A stretch of 64,000 nt of DNA from positions 6,275,498-6,339,497 of the forward strand of contig NC_064045.1 of assembly GCF_932526225.1 (NCBI RefSeq). Reading direction: 5' to 3'. Below, one piece after another: positions 23,078 to 33,879 of the stretch. Under the pieces are notes generated by a model. That model was not told where the DNA came from. It worked only from the letters and a program-made list of their open reading frames with translations, and made no database searches. A program made the position numbers and the translations under genes. Every line of letters begins with the position of its first letter. The first letter of the stretch is position 1. This stretch comes from Nematostella vectensis. Lineage: Eukaryota; Cnidaria; Anthozoa; Actiniaria; Edwardsiidae.

Positions 23078-24564
23078 TACGCCGCGGCCACCGCGAGTGC
23101 CGACAGCCCCGCCTTGAGGGCGGTGTGGTCACTTCTTTTGCCCGACATGTTATGCGCAGCGTGCGTACGTGGAGAGGGGGCAGGGGCCGCGCCCTCTGCG
23201 TGCACTTTCGCAGGGGCGGAATCCTTGCTTTGCCGCCGGGACGGCACGTGGTCAGTCACGTGTTGCACCCTAGGATGCCCACCGGCCATGTTATGAGCAC
23301 CGACTGGCTTTGTCTCGGTGTTGATCGCGTTTGCGCCGAGCGTCATGGAGTCCGTTGCTTTCTGCAGCTTATTGTTGTAGCCCACGACGCTTTGCGTGTT
23401 TATCACCAGATCGCTCGGCATCAGCCACACTCCTGGTGCGACCGCAAGACTCAGTCTCACCTTGGCCTCCTGCACGGCCAACTGGTACCTTTGCACGCTT
23501 TGAGCGATGTCGTTTTCTATGATCGCGTCTTCAAGCAGCTTCGTGAACTCCGCCTGCGCCTCCATGGCCGGCCCACCGGCCCCCGCGATAGAGGAACGGA
23601 CGTTTACCTGCGCGCCAAGCACTGTGTAGACGAACGCCTCGACCGAGCGATCGAGTCTTCCTAGCCCTGCTTTTGTCAGCCCCTCACCTTTGGGAGGCGC
23701 AAACCAGCTATATTGCACGCCCCCGTGGTCGTCGTTGCGTATGTAACCCACCTGCTTCCCACTATTGTACGTCCCACCTTCGTTGCTAAACAGATTGAGG
23801 TGGCTCGGGTACTCGTCCGCCGCCGTGTCGTAGCCACGGATCACGTGCACGTTGCGATACCCCTCCCCTGGGTAGAACACAAACACATCGCCTAGCCCGT
23901 GGTTCCGCCCGCCTTTCCATCGGAAGTCCGGCTTACGCGGCAAACTGAACTCTATACATAGACGCTCGAAAGCGGCCTTCTTGTAGGGGTTACCTTTTTG
24001 CGTGAACGGGCTGTCGCCAGGCAGTGGGGCGCCGAGCTCGTAGAGTATCCTCCGGGTGGTAAAGTAGACGTGAAACCTTAGAAATCCCCTGATGACAGAG
24101 GGGAGCGTGGCGAAAGTGGGGTCAGTTAGGGACACCCCACATCCGGCGGTTGCGCACCAGACCGCAAAGTTGAGTTGCTGTGGCCAGTACCCATAGGAAG
24201 GCTCCGATAGCCACCGGCGAGACTCCTTGGCGGACTTGTGCGTGACTACTGTCTCTTTGAATATGTCTCGGACCCTAGTCGTGAATGATTTGTCCTCAGC
24301 CACGTGTATCTCCAGCTGCGTGAGTAGTGGGGTGATGTCTGAGGCCGTGCTCTCCACGGGGGTCGCGGGTACGGCGTAGAGCAGCTTTTGCGCGAGGGTC
24401 AGAGACCTAGGGAAACCTAGGGAAACCGGTTTTTTGACTTGTTCGGCTATAGAGTGTTTGATATGCCCGGCTATAGAGGCTCCCGCCGCAACTGCCGCCT
24501 TCTTCGTCTCCTCCTCCTTCCTTCGGGGAACCTCGTTTAGCATCCGCCAGCCTTCCCAATCCAT
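23062..24564 (-). CDS. Viral cassette protein, 500 aa, function unknown
   Basis: The largest intact ORF of the cassette. The N-terminus is charged. A central region (about residues 120-330) is rich in aromatic residues and glycine, as in YGYWPQQLNFAVWC and GGVQYSWFAPPKGEG. The C-terminal part is low-complexity, Pro/Ala/His-rich and basic, and ends in a short hydrophobic tail (LSALAVAAAYYLFR) that could anchor in a membrane. A minor virion or tail-anchored structural protein is possible; I assign no function. It is convergent with the 22094 gene and divergent from the 24585 gene, with only 20 bp between their start codons. Confidence 0.7.
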   Translation of the reverse strand: MDWEGWRMLNEVPRRKEEETKKAAVAAGASIAGHIKHSIAEQVKKPVSLGFPRSLTLAQKLLYAVPATPVESTASDITPLLTQLEIHVAEDKSFTTRVRDIFKETVVTHKSAKESRRWLSEPSYGYWPQQLNFAVWCATAGCGVSLTDPTFATLPSVIRGFLRFHVYFTTRRILYELGAPLPGDSPFTQKGNPYKKAAFERLCIEFSLPRKPDFRWKGGRNHGLGDVFVFYPGEGYRNVHVIRGYDTAADEYPSHLNLFSNEGGTYNSGKQVGYIRNDDHGGVQYSWFAPPKGEGLTKAGLGRLDRSVEAFVYTVLGAQVNVRSSIAGAGGPAMEAQAEFTKLLEDAIIENDIAQSVQRYQLAVQEAKVRLSLAVAPGVWLMPSDLVINTQSVVGYNNKLQKATDSMTLGANAINTETKPVGAHNMAGGHPRVQHVTDHVPSRRQSKDSAPAKVHAEGAAPAPSPRTHAAHNMSGKRSDHTALKAGLSALAVAAAYYLFR

Positions 24565-24584
24565 GCTCAGCCCTAAGGCGGGCT

Positions 24585-25249
24585 ATGTTCAACACAATGG
24601 TGGTCCTACATGCTGTGTTCACCGGAGGCGAACTGACGCTCTTCTTCGAGCAGCCGATAAGGCGCCCACGCTTCGTGGCGCTCCGGCAGTGCTCGCTGTT
24701 TAACAGCAGGTATAATCTCGAGCGGGAGCATCAGATAACGACTATAGCCGCCCCCCCGCCCATCGCTACTCTGCCAGCCCGGCACCACACGTCCGAGTCC
24801 ATAGTGGAAACGATCAACCGCGCTGAAAGCAAGATTCTGACCGAGAAGCTGGATCCCCTCACCGGGAAGATCGTGCTCATGTCCAATGGCATTGTGTTCC
24901 TGAACGCCGGGCTTTGCGCACTATTTGGCCTGGAGGCTAAAGACGATCAGTTGGGGGGGCGGGGCCTCGCACTGCACCTGGGGGAGCCCCCAGAGAGGCC
25001 CTCTACATCTTCTGCGATATCGTAGACCGCTCGCAATGCCTCGCCTTAGACGAGCCTTCAAACGTTCTCACTTGCCTAGAAACCCGCGGGAGGCCGCAGG
25101 AGAAAGTCGTCTATGGGCCCGACATCCCCGTTTGTGTCGCAGCATCTTCCTCTGAGTTTGTCTCGAGTAACCGAATATGGATAAGGGATGACCGGGTGGA
25201 CTTTAAGGGCAAGCCTGTAGCCTGTAGAGCTAACCTAGGTCCGACATAA
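24585..25249 (+). pseudogene. Viral cassette gene, unknown, broken by one frameshift
   Basis: An ORF from 24585 runs through LTGKIVLMSNGIVFLNAGLC in one frame. Just after a G-run (24953-24964) the coding-like sequence continues in another frame, from about 24985 to a TAA at 25247-25249. The single break, lying at a homopolymer, looks recent or could be a sequence error. The product would be about 220 residues with no motif I can name. By position it could be a minor capsid or penton-type protein, but that is speculation. Confidence 0.55.
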
Positions 25250-25254
25250 CAAGC

Positions 25255-25935
25255 ATGGCAAACAGCGACGTTAGCAGCGGTGCCATATACCCCTCGCTTC
25301 CCAGCGTCTGCCCCCCGCAAACGCACATGACGCCTACCGCTCTGGCAAGCATCGGCGGCGACGCGCAAAGTTTCCGACTTCAGAAAATATGTGACACTCA
25401 GGCGGTTCTAGACAATGAGATAACGCATTATCGACAGGTGCGGAAGAAGTATAAGCGCGCCTTTGCCGTTACCCATGCTGTGTCTGTGGTATCCGGCATC
25501 GCTGTAGGGGCGCTCTCCAGTGCCGGGGTGGGGGTCTCTTTGAGTGGGATAGGGGTTCTGATCGGCGGTCCGCTGGCAGGGGTCGCTGGGCTGGTCGGTA
25601 TCGTGGGCGCGGGCGCGGGGGTAGTCTCTAGGGGTCTTACGAGCAAGGTGGCTAAACACGAAGACAAGATGGTTTTAGCGGAGAGTAATAAAAACTCGAT
25701 CAGCGAGCTGGTCTCTAAGGCTCTGCAGGACGGGCATATCTCAGACGATGAGTTTCGGCTAATACTTTGGGTACAAGAGAGATACAACACGCTCAAGGCC
25801 GCTATCAGAGCTCGACACGGCCTCGCACCGCGTGATAAAAAAGCGGGAAAGGGCCCCTTCCTGGAGGCACGCGAAAAGATGAAAAAGAGGCTGCGAGAAA
25901 TTCGCGAGGAGTTCGGGAGCGAGGTGTTCGAGTAG
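25255..25935 (+). CDS. Viral cassette glycine-rich membrane protein, 226 aa
   Basis: Not recognised. The N-terminus is polar. A basic segment (HYRQVRKKYKRAF) precedes a long hydrophobic Gly/Ala/Ser-rich stretch (about residues 65-125, with VSGIAVGALSSAGVGVSLSG and GAGAGVV) that could form two membrane hairpin helices. The C-terminal 90 residues are charged and predicted helical, ending KKRLREIREEFGSEVFE. Glycine-rich membrane proteins are common among accessory virion proteins of membrane-containing viruses. The start ATG is 5 bp after the stop of the preceding gene, which suggests shared transcription. The frame is intact. Confidence 0.68.
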   Translation: MANSDVSSGAIYPSLPSVCPPQTHMTPTALASIGGDAQSFRLQKICDTQAVLDNEITHYRQVRKKYKRAFAVTHAVSVVSGIAVGALSSAGVGVSLSGIGVLIGGPLAGVAGLVGIVGAGAGVVSRGLTSKVAKHEDKMVLAESNKNSISELVSKALQDGHISDDEFRLILWVQERYNTLKAAIRARHGLAPRDKKAGKGPFLEAREKMKKRLREIREEFGSEVFE

Positions 25936-26065
25936 AACTCAGGTTTAAACGCCACGCCAGTGGCTTTGAATTTACGGCCGAAAAACGATTATCCCGCGCT
26001 CCGTAGGTTGGCGGCCCTCCTCGTTTTCGCGGCCCTCCCCGGCACCTTCGCTATTTGCCCCAAAA

Positions 26066-26220
26066 ATTCGTGTACGTGAAACGCGCCCGGCCTACACCCT
26101 AATTATTCATGTACGTGAAACGCGCCCGGCCTACATGAACAATTGCACTAATTATTCATGTACGTGAAACGCGCCCGGCCTACATGAACGATTGCTTTAA
26201 TTATTCATGTACGTAAAACA
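26066..26220. repeat. 49-bp hairpin repeats at right end of viral cassette
   Basis: Units start at 26066 (shorter), 26105, 26154 and 26203 (partial) with a 49-bp period. Each full unit has TTCATGTA and TACATGAA as inverted arms around ACGTGAAACGCGCCCGG. They follow the last gene of the cassette and could be an origin-like or terminal repeat of the element. Confidence 0.75.
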
Positions 26221-26238
26221 TTATACGCTTGATATATA

Positions 26239-26336
26239 GAGACAGGGCTGGGGGGCTCGGAGGAGGGATTCGCGCCTCCCAGGCCTAAGACGGGAGACGG
26301 GGCTGGGAGGCCCGGAGGGGCGATTCGCGCCTCCCA
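26239..26336. repeat. Two GC-rich 43-bp direct repeats, 55-bp period
   Basis: Units at 26239-26281 and 26294-26336 share GGGCTGGG, CGGAGG and ATTCGCGCCTCCCA. They lie between the hairpin repeats and the start of the segmental duplication, so they may mark the right border of the inserted DNA. Confidence 0.65.
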
Positions 26337-26368
26337 CTAGTTTCTCTGAAACCCCCTGGTCCCCCCCA

Positions 26369-28430
26369 ATATCACCTCGAATCAATGTTACACTAGAATC
26401 TTCTAAAAACGCTGCGTCATAGATTATAGTTCTTCTTTCTTTCTTGTGTGAGAAGCGAGAACAAGATAAGACTTTGAATTTCTATTTATTGATGAACATT
26501 ACATGCATTTAAACTAGGGGAAAAACACATGGCAGCCCTTTCGATTTTAAAAGTCACCAATGTTGTCAAATTCTACTACAAGCAACGCACCTAGTAAAAG
26601 GTGACATTTTACCTTTTATCTAAAATACAATACAATGCAGGGCAGGATCTCATTTAGGCTATTTTTGGAATGTGGACTTTTTTCAAGCATTGGAAATCCT
26701 GTGCTGTGCAAAGGGACGAGGAGCACTGGGTCGCTTTCCTCGCTGAGTAATGCTTGACAGAAAGTGACGTCACTTGCACGCATAGCGAACCTCGAGATAT
26801 TTGAAAACATTACGACATGGATCGAACCCTACCAAGTCTATATGATTAACCCTGAAACTACAAGACTGCTTCCCCTGGCAGTACTCTTGGACCTTGGCGA
26901 GGGTCTGGGGATATTGTACGGTGCAGATGCGGTTCGCTGAATGGGGACACGGTTCTCGGGCGGACCTGGCGTACAAGGCCCACTGGATGTCCAAGACAGC
27001 CCCTTGAGGACAGGACAGGTCCACCATTTCGTCGTGACATATTATTGACGTCTCTAAAAGGTAAAAGAGAGATAAGATAAAAAATCAAATTGTTACTATC
27101 AAATTGTTTTTGGAGAGATTTGTGCTTCTTTTCTGGGCACTGCACAATGAACTACGCCAACCGCCAAATACTGATATTTCGGAGACACAACCAAATTTTC
27201 GCATTTATCAAGATTTCTTTAAGGCAGAGTCACTCCGCGGTCCGTCCTGATTCGAGGTCACGAAGAATTATAAGTATATTGTTTTTATTAAAACTTTATG
27301 CATTATCCAATTAAAAAACATAAATAAAGGTGATGGTAAGGTACATTAGCCCTCCTGTTTCCTTGTTAGCACTTGATGTGATAAGATGTCAATGGAAGCA
27401 AGAAGGGTGAGTGAGAGGGCGCGACGTTCGGTCAATACTGAATATTTGCCAACTAACACAGTTAGTTCATTAACATCTCCTTAAATAATTCTAATGACGT
27501 CATCAGAAGAATAATGAATATTCAATAAGGTTTGAATAGTGAGTTGAAATATTGGACTCTTTCTTTGACTTACGTGTTAGACAGTCCGGTTGGTCAGCAG
27601 GGCACACACATATGTACGAGTCGTGAGCAAAGTCCGCCTGGCAGAGAAGGCCAGAAAGACATGGGGCAGACGCGCAAGCATTCTATAGGATATACCAAAT
27701 AATAAGTCAAGAGAGTGTACATGGATATTCTATTATATATTACAATAGTCTTTAAAACATCAAGAGAGTGTACAGGCAGACACGCTAGCAGGCATGTTGG
27801 CACCACGCAGGCAGACAAGTACGCAGACACGTGGCATTCAGACACAAGCACGCAGACATGTGGCAGGTAGACACATGGCAGGCAGACACGTGGCAGATAG
27901 ACACAAATACGCAGACACGTGACAGGCAGACACGTGGCATCCAGACACAAGCACGCAGTCACCTGACGTGCAAACACGAGTACGCAGTCACGTGGTATTC
28001 AAACAAAGCACGCAGTCACGTGACAGGTGAGCACGCAGGGACGTAACAGGCAGACACGAGTAAGCAGTCACGTGGACAGGCAGACACACGCATACAGGCA
28101 AACACAAGCACGCATGTTGACACGCACCGTAAGTTAAGTGTTTATCCGTTACCTTAGTACCCTTGTATACAAATCCCTCCCTCGGCACCCTGTCGTCCGG
28201 GTGTTCCACGTGATCCGAGTTGCTGAGCTGGCAAAGCTCCAGCTCCTGGCAAAAATTGTATGATCGACAGCTTTCATTCGCGAAGCACTTGACTTGGCAT
28301 TGGTTTGACGTCGGTGTTGTGAGGTTCTGGATAATGTGATTTTGTAACCACGTTCCATTGAGCTCGGGGAACCACGGGACAATTTTGCATCCACGAACTA
28401 AAAAAAATACTCCATCCATTAAGACTCAAG
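26369..28430. repeat. Segmental duplication, copy 2
   Basis: Partner of 12843-15690 in the same orientation. It contains the three 3' exons of the intact PAN-EGF-SUEL gene, one 54-bp unit instead of three, and nearly none of the 17-bp minisatellite. Confidence 0.85.
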
Positions 28431-29843
28431 AATGAAAACAAACGCTGAATATATCAATGTTTATGTAACACAACATGCATAAGTACTTGTGCATCTCCCA
28501 GCATCGCTGGTACAACAGGCGAAATAATTAGCAAATTGCACAACTTTGCCACCCAAAAAGCTGACTAGAAAGGTGTTCCAAGCTAGCCGAAGCTCGTGTA
28601 CGCCAAGCAGCCTTTTTTGGTGTAACTGGTGTATGGTGTATGCGCGCGAGATACTATCAGTAGCGGATCTAGGGGGAGGGTTAAAGGGTTTTAACCCCCC
28701 CCCCCCCCCCTTGGGCTGCCAGAAAGCCATATGTAACAAAAAAAAATACCCCCTCCCCCCTTGTCACTGAGCCAGACCCTCCCTTTAGCAAAAGGAGTGG
28801 ATTTTGCTTCAGTTTTGGCAGAACGAAAACACCGACGGGACTATCCCCATCGAGAAAAACAGCGAGAAATGACTTTTGGAGTCAATTTTAGCTTCTGCCA
28901 ATGATCGGGGCATAGCAGCTGGCCAAATGGCATCCTTGGACTGTTTTAACTGTTTAAATTCCCCGTCCTCTTACCGTCCGCATGTCACTCCGCTTAGCTC
29001 TACAAGTTACGTTTCGATGTTAGGCATCGGTGTCAGTATCTTTGTACTAGTTAAACTCTGGCATAGGTGAAGGTGAGGTAGTCAGAATTAAGTTGCCAGC
29101 CTTGTCTCATTAACATACTTAGAACGTTAGAAAAATTACAGAGACGCTATCTAAACTTACAAAATTGAGCTTCTAGGGAAAAAACTCAAAAGCGGATACA
29201 TTATAACACCCCAACTTATTTCATGAATAAGAGCATGAAGATTTGAGTGTGTCCTTAGAAATCCTTTAGAAATACTTGAACAGAGATATCTTGTGTACGT
29301 ATTTATATCACAATAGAGAATCCTTTTGTGTGTATGAATGATGCTGTACTACAGAAACATCTCTTGAGTATAGCGAGGGAGAACAGAAACCTTATTTTGA
29401 CCTTTTTTTATTTTATTTTGTGTATGAAACCGTATCTCGTTTAGAATTTTGAAACGATAGACCGTTCTTTTCATATTTTTTCAAAAACAGATACCTCACC
29501 TACGTATTTATATTTCTTGTATGTCGTAGCTTTTCTGTGCTGTGGCACTTTTTCTGAAACCGTATCTCTTGTTTGTTGCATTCGTTAAACAAGGCTTTTT
29601 TTTCCTTCTTCTGAGTATTGTTTTGAAAAACAGAAACCTCTCCATTTGAGTATAGCAGTCTTCAAAAAACAGAAGATTGCCTTTTCTTGTGTATAGCATC
29701 ATTTCTTTCTGTTTTTTTTTTATGTGTATATAGCATTTTTGTCTAAAACAGCAAGGAAATTTACCTTTTTCTTGAAAATTCAAGAAGTAAGCCAAGATGA
29801 AGGTCCATGGAAAAAGAAGCATGTCTCGCTTGGCACAGTGCAT
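26770..29843 (-). CDS. Secreted PAN-EGF-SUEL lectin, four exons
   Basis: Exons on the minus strand: 29765-29843, 28153-28397, 27574-27682, 26770-27053. Borders are GT..AG, phases agree, and the sum is 717 nt (238 codons plus stop). Exon 1 encodes a hydrophobic leader (LLFPWTFILAYFLNF), a likely signal peptide. Exon 2 is a PAN/apple-type domain (CFANESCRSYNFC, then CQLSNSDHVEH). Exon 3 is an EGF-like module (CASAPCLSGLLCQ, YICVCP). Exon 4 is a SUEL/rhamnose-binding lectin domain with LSCPQGAVLDIQWALYAR, the CxGKxSC motif (CQGKQSC), FDPC and KYLEVRYAC. It probably binds extracellular glycans. The exon 1 choice rests on the phase fit and leader only. The first two Met codons are 7 residues apart. 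Confidence 0.78.
27775..28130. repeat. CAGACACGTGACAGG-type minisatellite, copy 2
   Basis: Degenerate repeats of CAGACACGTGGCA and CACAAGCACGCAG in the intron between the EGF and PAN exons of the intact gene. Same family as 14955-15365. Confidence 0.82.
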
Positions 29844-29997
29844 AGACTGTCATGTAGGAGTTCTTTAATTATTTAATCAAAGGCGAAAATGTTTTAGTTA
29901 TCAATTATAAATAAGGGAATTTTGCGTTGTGAAAAGAAAAGAAAACAAATACACTAAATTAGTTTTCCCTGGAGCCTTGACAACAAGGCCCTGCTCA

Positions 29998-30140
29998 GTG
30001 GCGTAGCCAGGATATTAAACAGGAAGGGGCCCAAAAGGCCCTCTCAAGGCATCTTCTCCTGTATTTTAAATAATATCTCATACATTTACTGTATTTTTGG
30101 CTGCTAGAGGGGGGCCCGTGCCCCTGATACGCCCCTGCTG
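29998..30140. mobile_element. hAT-like MITE, family B
   Basis: Starts AGTGGCGTAGCCAGG and ends ATACGCCCCTGCTG. The interior (AAAAGGCCC, CTGTATTTTTGGCTGCTAGAGG) is the inverted equivalent of 40827-40976. CAGNGGCGTAGCCAGG ends are typical of hAT-derived MITEs. Confidence 0.55.
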
Positions 30141-31340
30141 CTTCACCTGCGTCTTCTTTGTAACCTTAAGACTATTATGAATTTTTTTTTAACTTCAAAA
30201 ATAAGAAAGAAATAACAAAATGCAGAAATTGTTACATATCGTATTAAGCTTTAGTATTTCATTAAAAGTAGTATTTCATTTTATTTTATTAAGCGTTAGT
30301 ATAGTGAAGAATTGGAAAAGAATTGCACAAACTTTCAACAGAAATAATAATATTTATTGTTATGGACACAATTTAATTCAGCATTTTATTAACCGCAGAA
30401 CATTTTAGAACAATTTTTTTACCGCGGTGATCCTAGATACTAAAATTTCTTAGATACTAAACAGATACTAATCAGAAACTAAACAGATACTAAACAGAAA
30501 CTAAAAGCAAGGGGGGGGGGATCGATAATAACAAACCGCTATTTAGCGGATTGAGGCTAAATTTCTATTTCAGTCACCACTAGTGTGAAATATTCAAAAG
30601 GCGATCGCACACATACACATAGTATAAAACAACTGAATAAAAAATACGGGGAAATGAATTTGGATTTGTTCGTATAAGTAGCAGCCAGGTAGGAATAAAT
30701 AGCAGCTAGGTAGCAACATTTCTTTCTTTCTTTTTTCTTTTTTGTTTTTGTTTTTGTTTGAACTGAACCAAAAACTGATGCAGATCTAAGTCCAGTTTAT
30801 ATTTAACTCTCCGTAAAAGTGCCATGTAGAGCAGTTACTGTAGTTGATGTAGCAGGCGTGACGTCCAAGCGCGTGATCCAAGCGTGACTTCCACTTGGGT
30901 GGTCTTCACCGTAGACAACATTCATTATGTCGGTCGCCAAAAAGAACAAAAGTAAACGTTACATTGCTGTTTGAAAAATTTTAGAAATGTATATTATACT
31001 TATTTCTTTGTGTATTGCATAGAAATGTGCAAGCGCCTAAACCAGAAACCAGACAAAATATTCTTATCAGACATTAGTCTAGGATACACACAAATTACAG
31101 AAGTTGTTGTAAATGATTTAAGAAACCATAATCATAGTGCCTTTCTGAGCTGATTTTACTCGTTAAATAGCTATTTTTATAATTTAAATTTTTTGAAGTA
31201 CCCCGCTGACCGTTTTTAGTATCTGATTAATATCTGATTAGTATCTAGTATCACCGCGTTTTTTTCCCTTGGTAATTAAAAATTGTCACACATGAAAACT
31301 TGCTAGTGCAGATGCCAATAAATATGGTACATGGGGCTTT

Positions 31341-31482
31341 AAGGTTGGTTCTCACTAAAACGCAAGCGCAAGCGCAACAGGTCGAGGCAGCGCAAGCGCA
31401 GGAAAATCAAGTAGTTGCGTTCTCTTGCGCTTCCGCTTACGCTTATGTTCTTGCGCTTGCGCTTACGTCCAGAACCAACCTT
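31341..31482. mobile_element. 142-bp hairpin MITE
   Basis: Ends AAGGTTGGTTCT and AGAACCAACCTT are perfect inverted complements. Inside, CGCAAGCGCAAGCGCAA on one side opposes TTGCGCTTGCGCTTACG on the other. The whole unit folds into a long hairpin. Confidence 0.65.
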
Positions 31483-32730
31483 TTGGAATTATTACCCGGA
31501 GTTTCCATCGACCTCCCTGTGTTGGCAAAAGTTGCCCAAAGCTGCCTCAAGGTTCATCTCTATGGACAGGAAACACGGTTAAATTGAGTATGGCTTGGAA
31601 GTCCCTGACAAAATGTCCAGTCAGGAAACTTGCGGCAAAAAAACTGAAGGCGTTGCAGCCTCTGAATAAGAAAATCTGGCAGAGTAAAAAGAACAGTGTC
31701 ACAATAGTCTATTTTCGGTAAAAGTAATGACTCAGCCAGTTGCTTCCTGAGTTTAAAATAAGCCTAATGCTTTATTCAGGAATGATTTGAAGATACCAAG
31801 TGTGTAAAGTTTTTAAAGTATGACTTTTATTTCGCGAAACACCATCAACACTGAAAGTAGGAAATGTCCAACAAACAAACACGAATTATAGAACAATGAA
31901 AAGGCATTAAATAAATTATGTTGTTTAAGTAATGATGGTTTTTAATATCCACTTCATACACTCTATGGCAGCAAGCTTGCTTCTGGGAAATGGAGGAAAA
32001 ATCTTGGGCATGGAGGAAAAATCTTAGGCTAAAGCCGTATAAATACTAACGGTTTCATAATACTAAGGGTTTAATGAGGCCCCTTGTCCCGCCTATGGTA
32101 GGCTCGTACCCGGGGGTGGGGAAGGGGGGGGGCAGGGAAGTCCCCTCCCCCCCTCCCCACACACACACACACAACGGCCGAAGGTCCACTTTCGGTTCTC
32201 AATAAACGTGCTATTTGTTTACAAAACTATAAAGCATTAGTTAAACCAATCTGTTATGTAGCAAAATCCGACAATAAACAATAAACGTCTCGTGGAGATA
32301 CTGCAAAGGCAGTAATTTTTTTTTTCGCGGGTGGTCAGAGTTTTAACAGAGAACACCATTGTTCTTGGGTACGAGCCTGTATGAGATGAGTAGGGTGGAA
32401 TTTACACAAATATAACTAGTTAAAATATAATAGGTTGTTTCGCTTAGCACATAAACGCAAGCACATAAACGTAATTATATAAGATCGGTCAAACGAAAAG
32501 CAGGCGCTTACCCACGATTTGCTGGGCTGGGAGGGGAGTCATAGGTATCATATGGAAAAGGCTAGTATTTGAATATTCCTTAATGACTCAACTTTTTGGT
32601 CGCCATGGAGGGGGGGGGGGGGGGGGAGGGTTGGGGGTTGCGCCCCATCCAATTTGTACGCTCCTGTACGAGCCGCCAGAATATCAGCACATTACTGTCG
32701 CGCTTGTTGCGATAAATGCGAATTTAAAAC

Positions 32731-32866
32731 AAATACTTGTTATTTCGCTTGTGTACTATATAAAATAGTTATCAGAAACTGTAACGCATGTTTTGATTAA
32801 ATACTTGTTATTTCGCTTGTGTACTATATAAAATAGTTATCAGAAACTGTAACGCATGTTTTGATT
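32731..32866. repeat. 68-bp tandem duplication
   Basis: The segment beginning AAATACTTGTTATTTCGCTT is repeated exactly once, at 32731 and 32799. No function is seen. Confidence 0.85.
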
Positions 32867-33879
32867 AAAAAAAAAAACATGCATACTTTTAAAAACCGTT
32901 CCCGGATGAGCACCCCGAAATGAGAAAGGGCTGAGCTATATTCCAACAAGGTGCAACTGAGATTAGGTCTTTTTGGCCTAAGATCAGGTGAAGCCGAACA
33001 TCCTAATCAAAAAATGAACTTTCATAAAAAAAATAATAAGTAAGGTTAACCCGCCATCATTAGATCTTTGCACCGGATTTCGTGATAAAGAAAACCAAAC
33101 AAAACGACGTTAAACGTTTATCTGACTGTAAGCTAGTATAAAAACAATGAGATAATTATTTTACTAGGAATTGACAATGAATGTGTATATCAGAGTCGCG
33201 AGCATGGCGCTTTTAAATTGGACTTTCATCTATCGCAGTTGTATCTCCTCATTTGCTATCGGCAAAAATGGGTACTGAGATAAAACCGCAATAACGATTC
33301 CACACGATCTTCCAGATTAAAAAAAAATGTTTTCTGGAAAATTCTTCCTTCATTGTTAGATGGATGAAAAGGTTGATGAGACAAGATCAGAATAAACTTT
33401 TAGTTAACCCTATGTACACAAGATGTACAAACAAAAGTGCTGAAACGTGTTTTTATATATTTTGTTGCCAAGGAAGTTTCTCGTACATCAAATAATAAAT
33501 CTTCCAAAAGTGTTGATTACTAAATTTTAATGTATATACATATTTTACTTTTATACAAGTTAAAGCTGCTATATTCTTAAAATTGCATTCGCTTTCATCT
33601 TTATGAATGTTTAACTAAAAAACAACTGAGCTAAGAATGCTGCCTGTATTGTTTCCAGTATCCAATTTGCAATATATGGATATTTGTTGTCTTTTAGGGA
33701 AATAAATAAACTAGCTTGCAAAGGCTCTATATTGTTAGCAATTATTTTACACTTTATAGACTTCGTCGCATCAAATTTTGTATTAGTACAACGACAGCTA
33801 AAGATGAGCCGATGAAAGACATATTTGTATTTATGTCATTCTCGAGCCTTCCTTGCGCGTTTTTTTTTTTCAAAACGCA

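Larger units (their letters stand above)
20201..26336. mobile_element. Integrated Polinton-like/adinto-like viral cassette
   Basis: Six intronless genes on both strands within 5.7 kb: packaging ATPase, probable capsid gene, then four unassigned genes, with 16-nt overlaps or 20-bp gaps. Coding sequence is clearly GC-richer than the host DNA on either side. Hairpin repeats lie at 26066-26220 and GC-rich repeats at 26239-26336. No DNA polymerase B, integrase or cysteine protease was found, and I could not identify terminal inverted repeats, so the outer limits are uncertain. The left side ends at a (TA)n tract next to the Penelope copy. This is an endogenised relic or a partial segment; two of its genes are frameshifted. 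Confidence 0.72.
29844..33879. other. Intergenic stretch without a convincing gene
   Basis: AT-rich. It holds a hAT-like MITE at 29998-30140, a run of GATACTAAACAGA repeats near 30450-30510, a hairpin MITE at 31341-31482, a poly-G/AC tract near 32110-32175, a poly-G run at 32607-32628 and a 68-bp tandem duplication at 32731-32866. No ORF with recognisable domains was found. Confidence 0.5.

Noticed and set aside
31300-31721. Alanine/glutamine-rich ORF
   Set aside because: Most of it lies in the 142-bp hairpin MITE with CGCAAG repeats.
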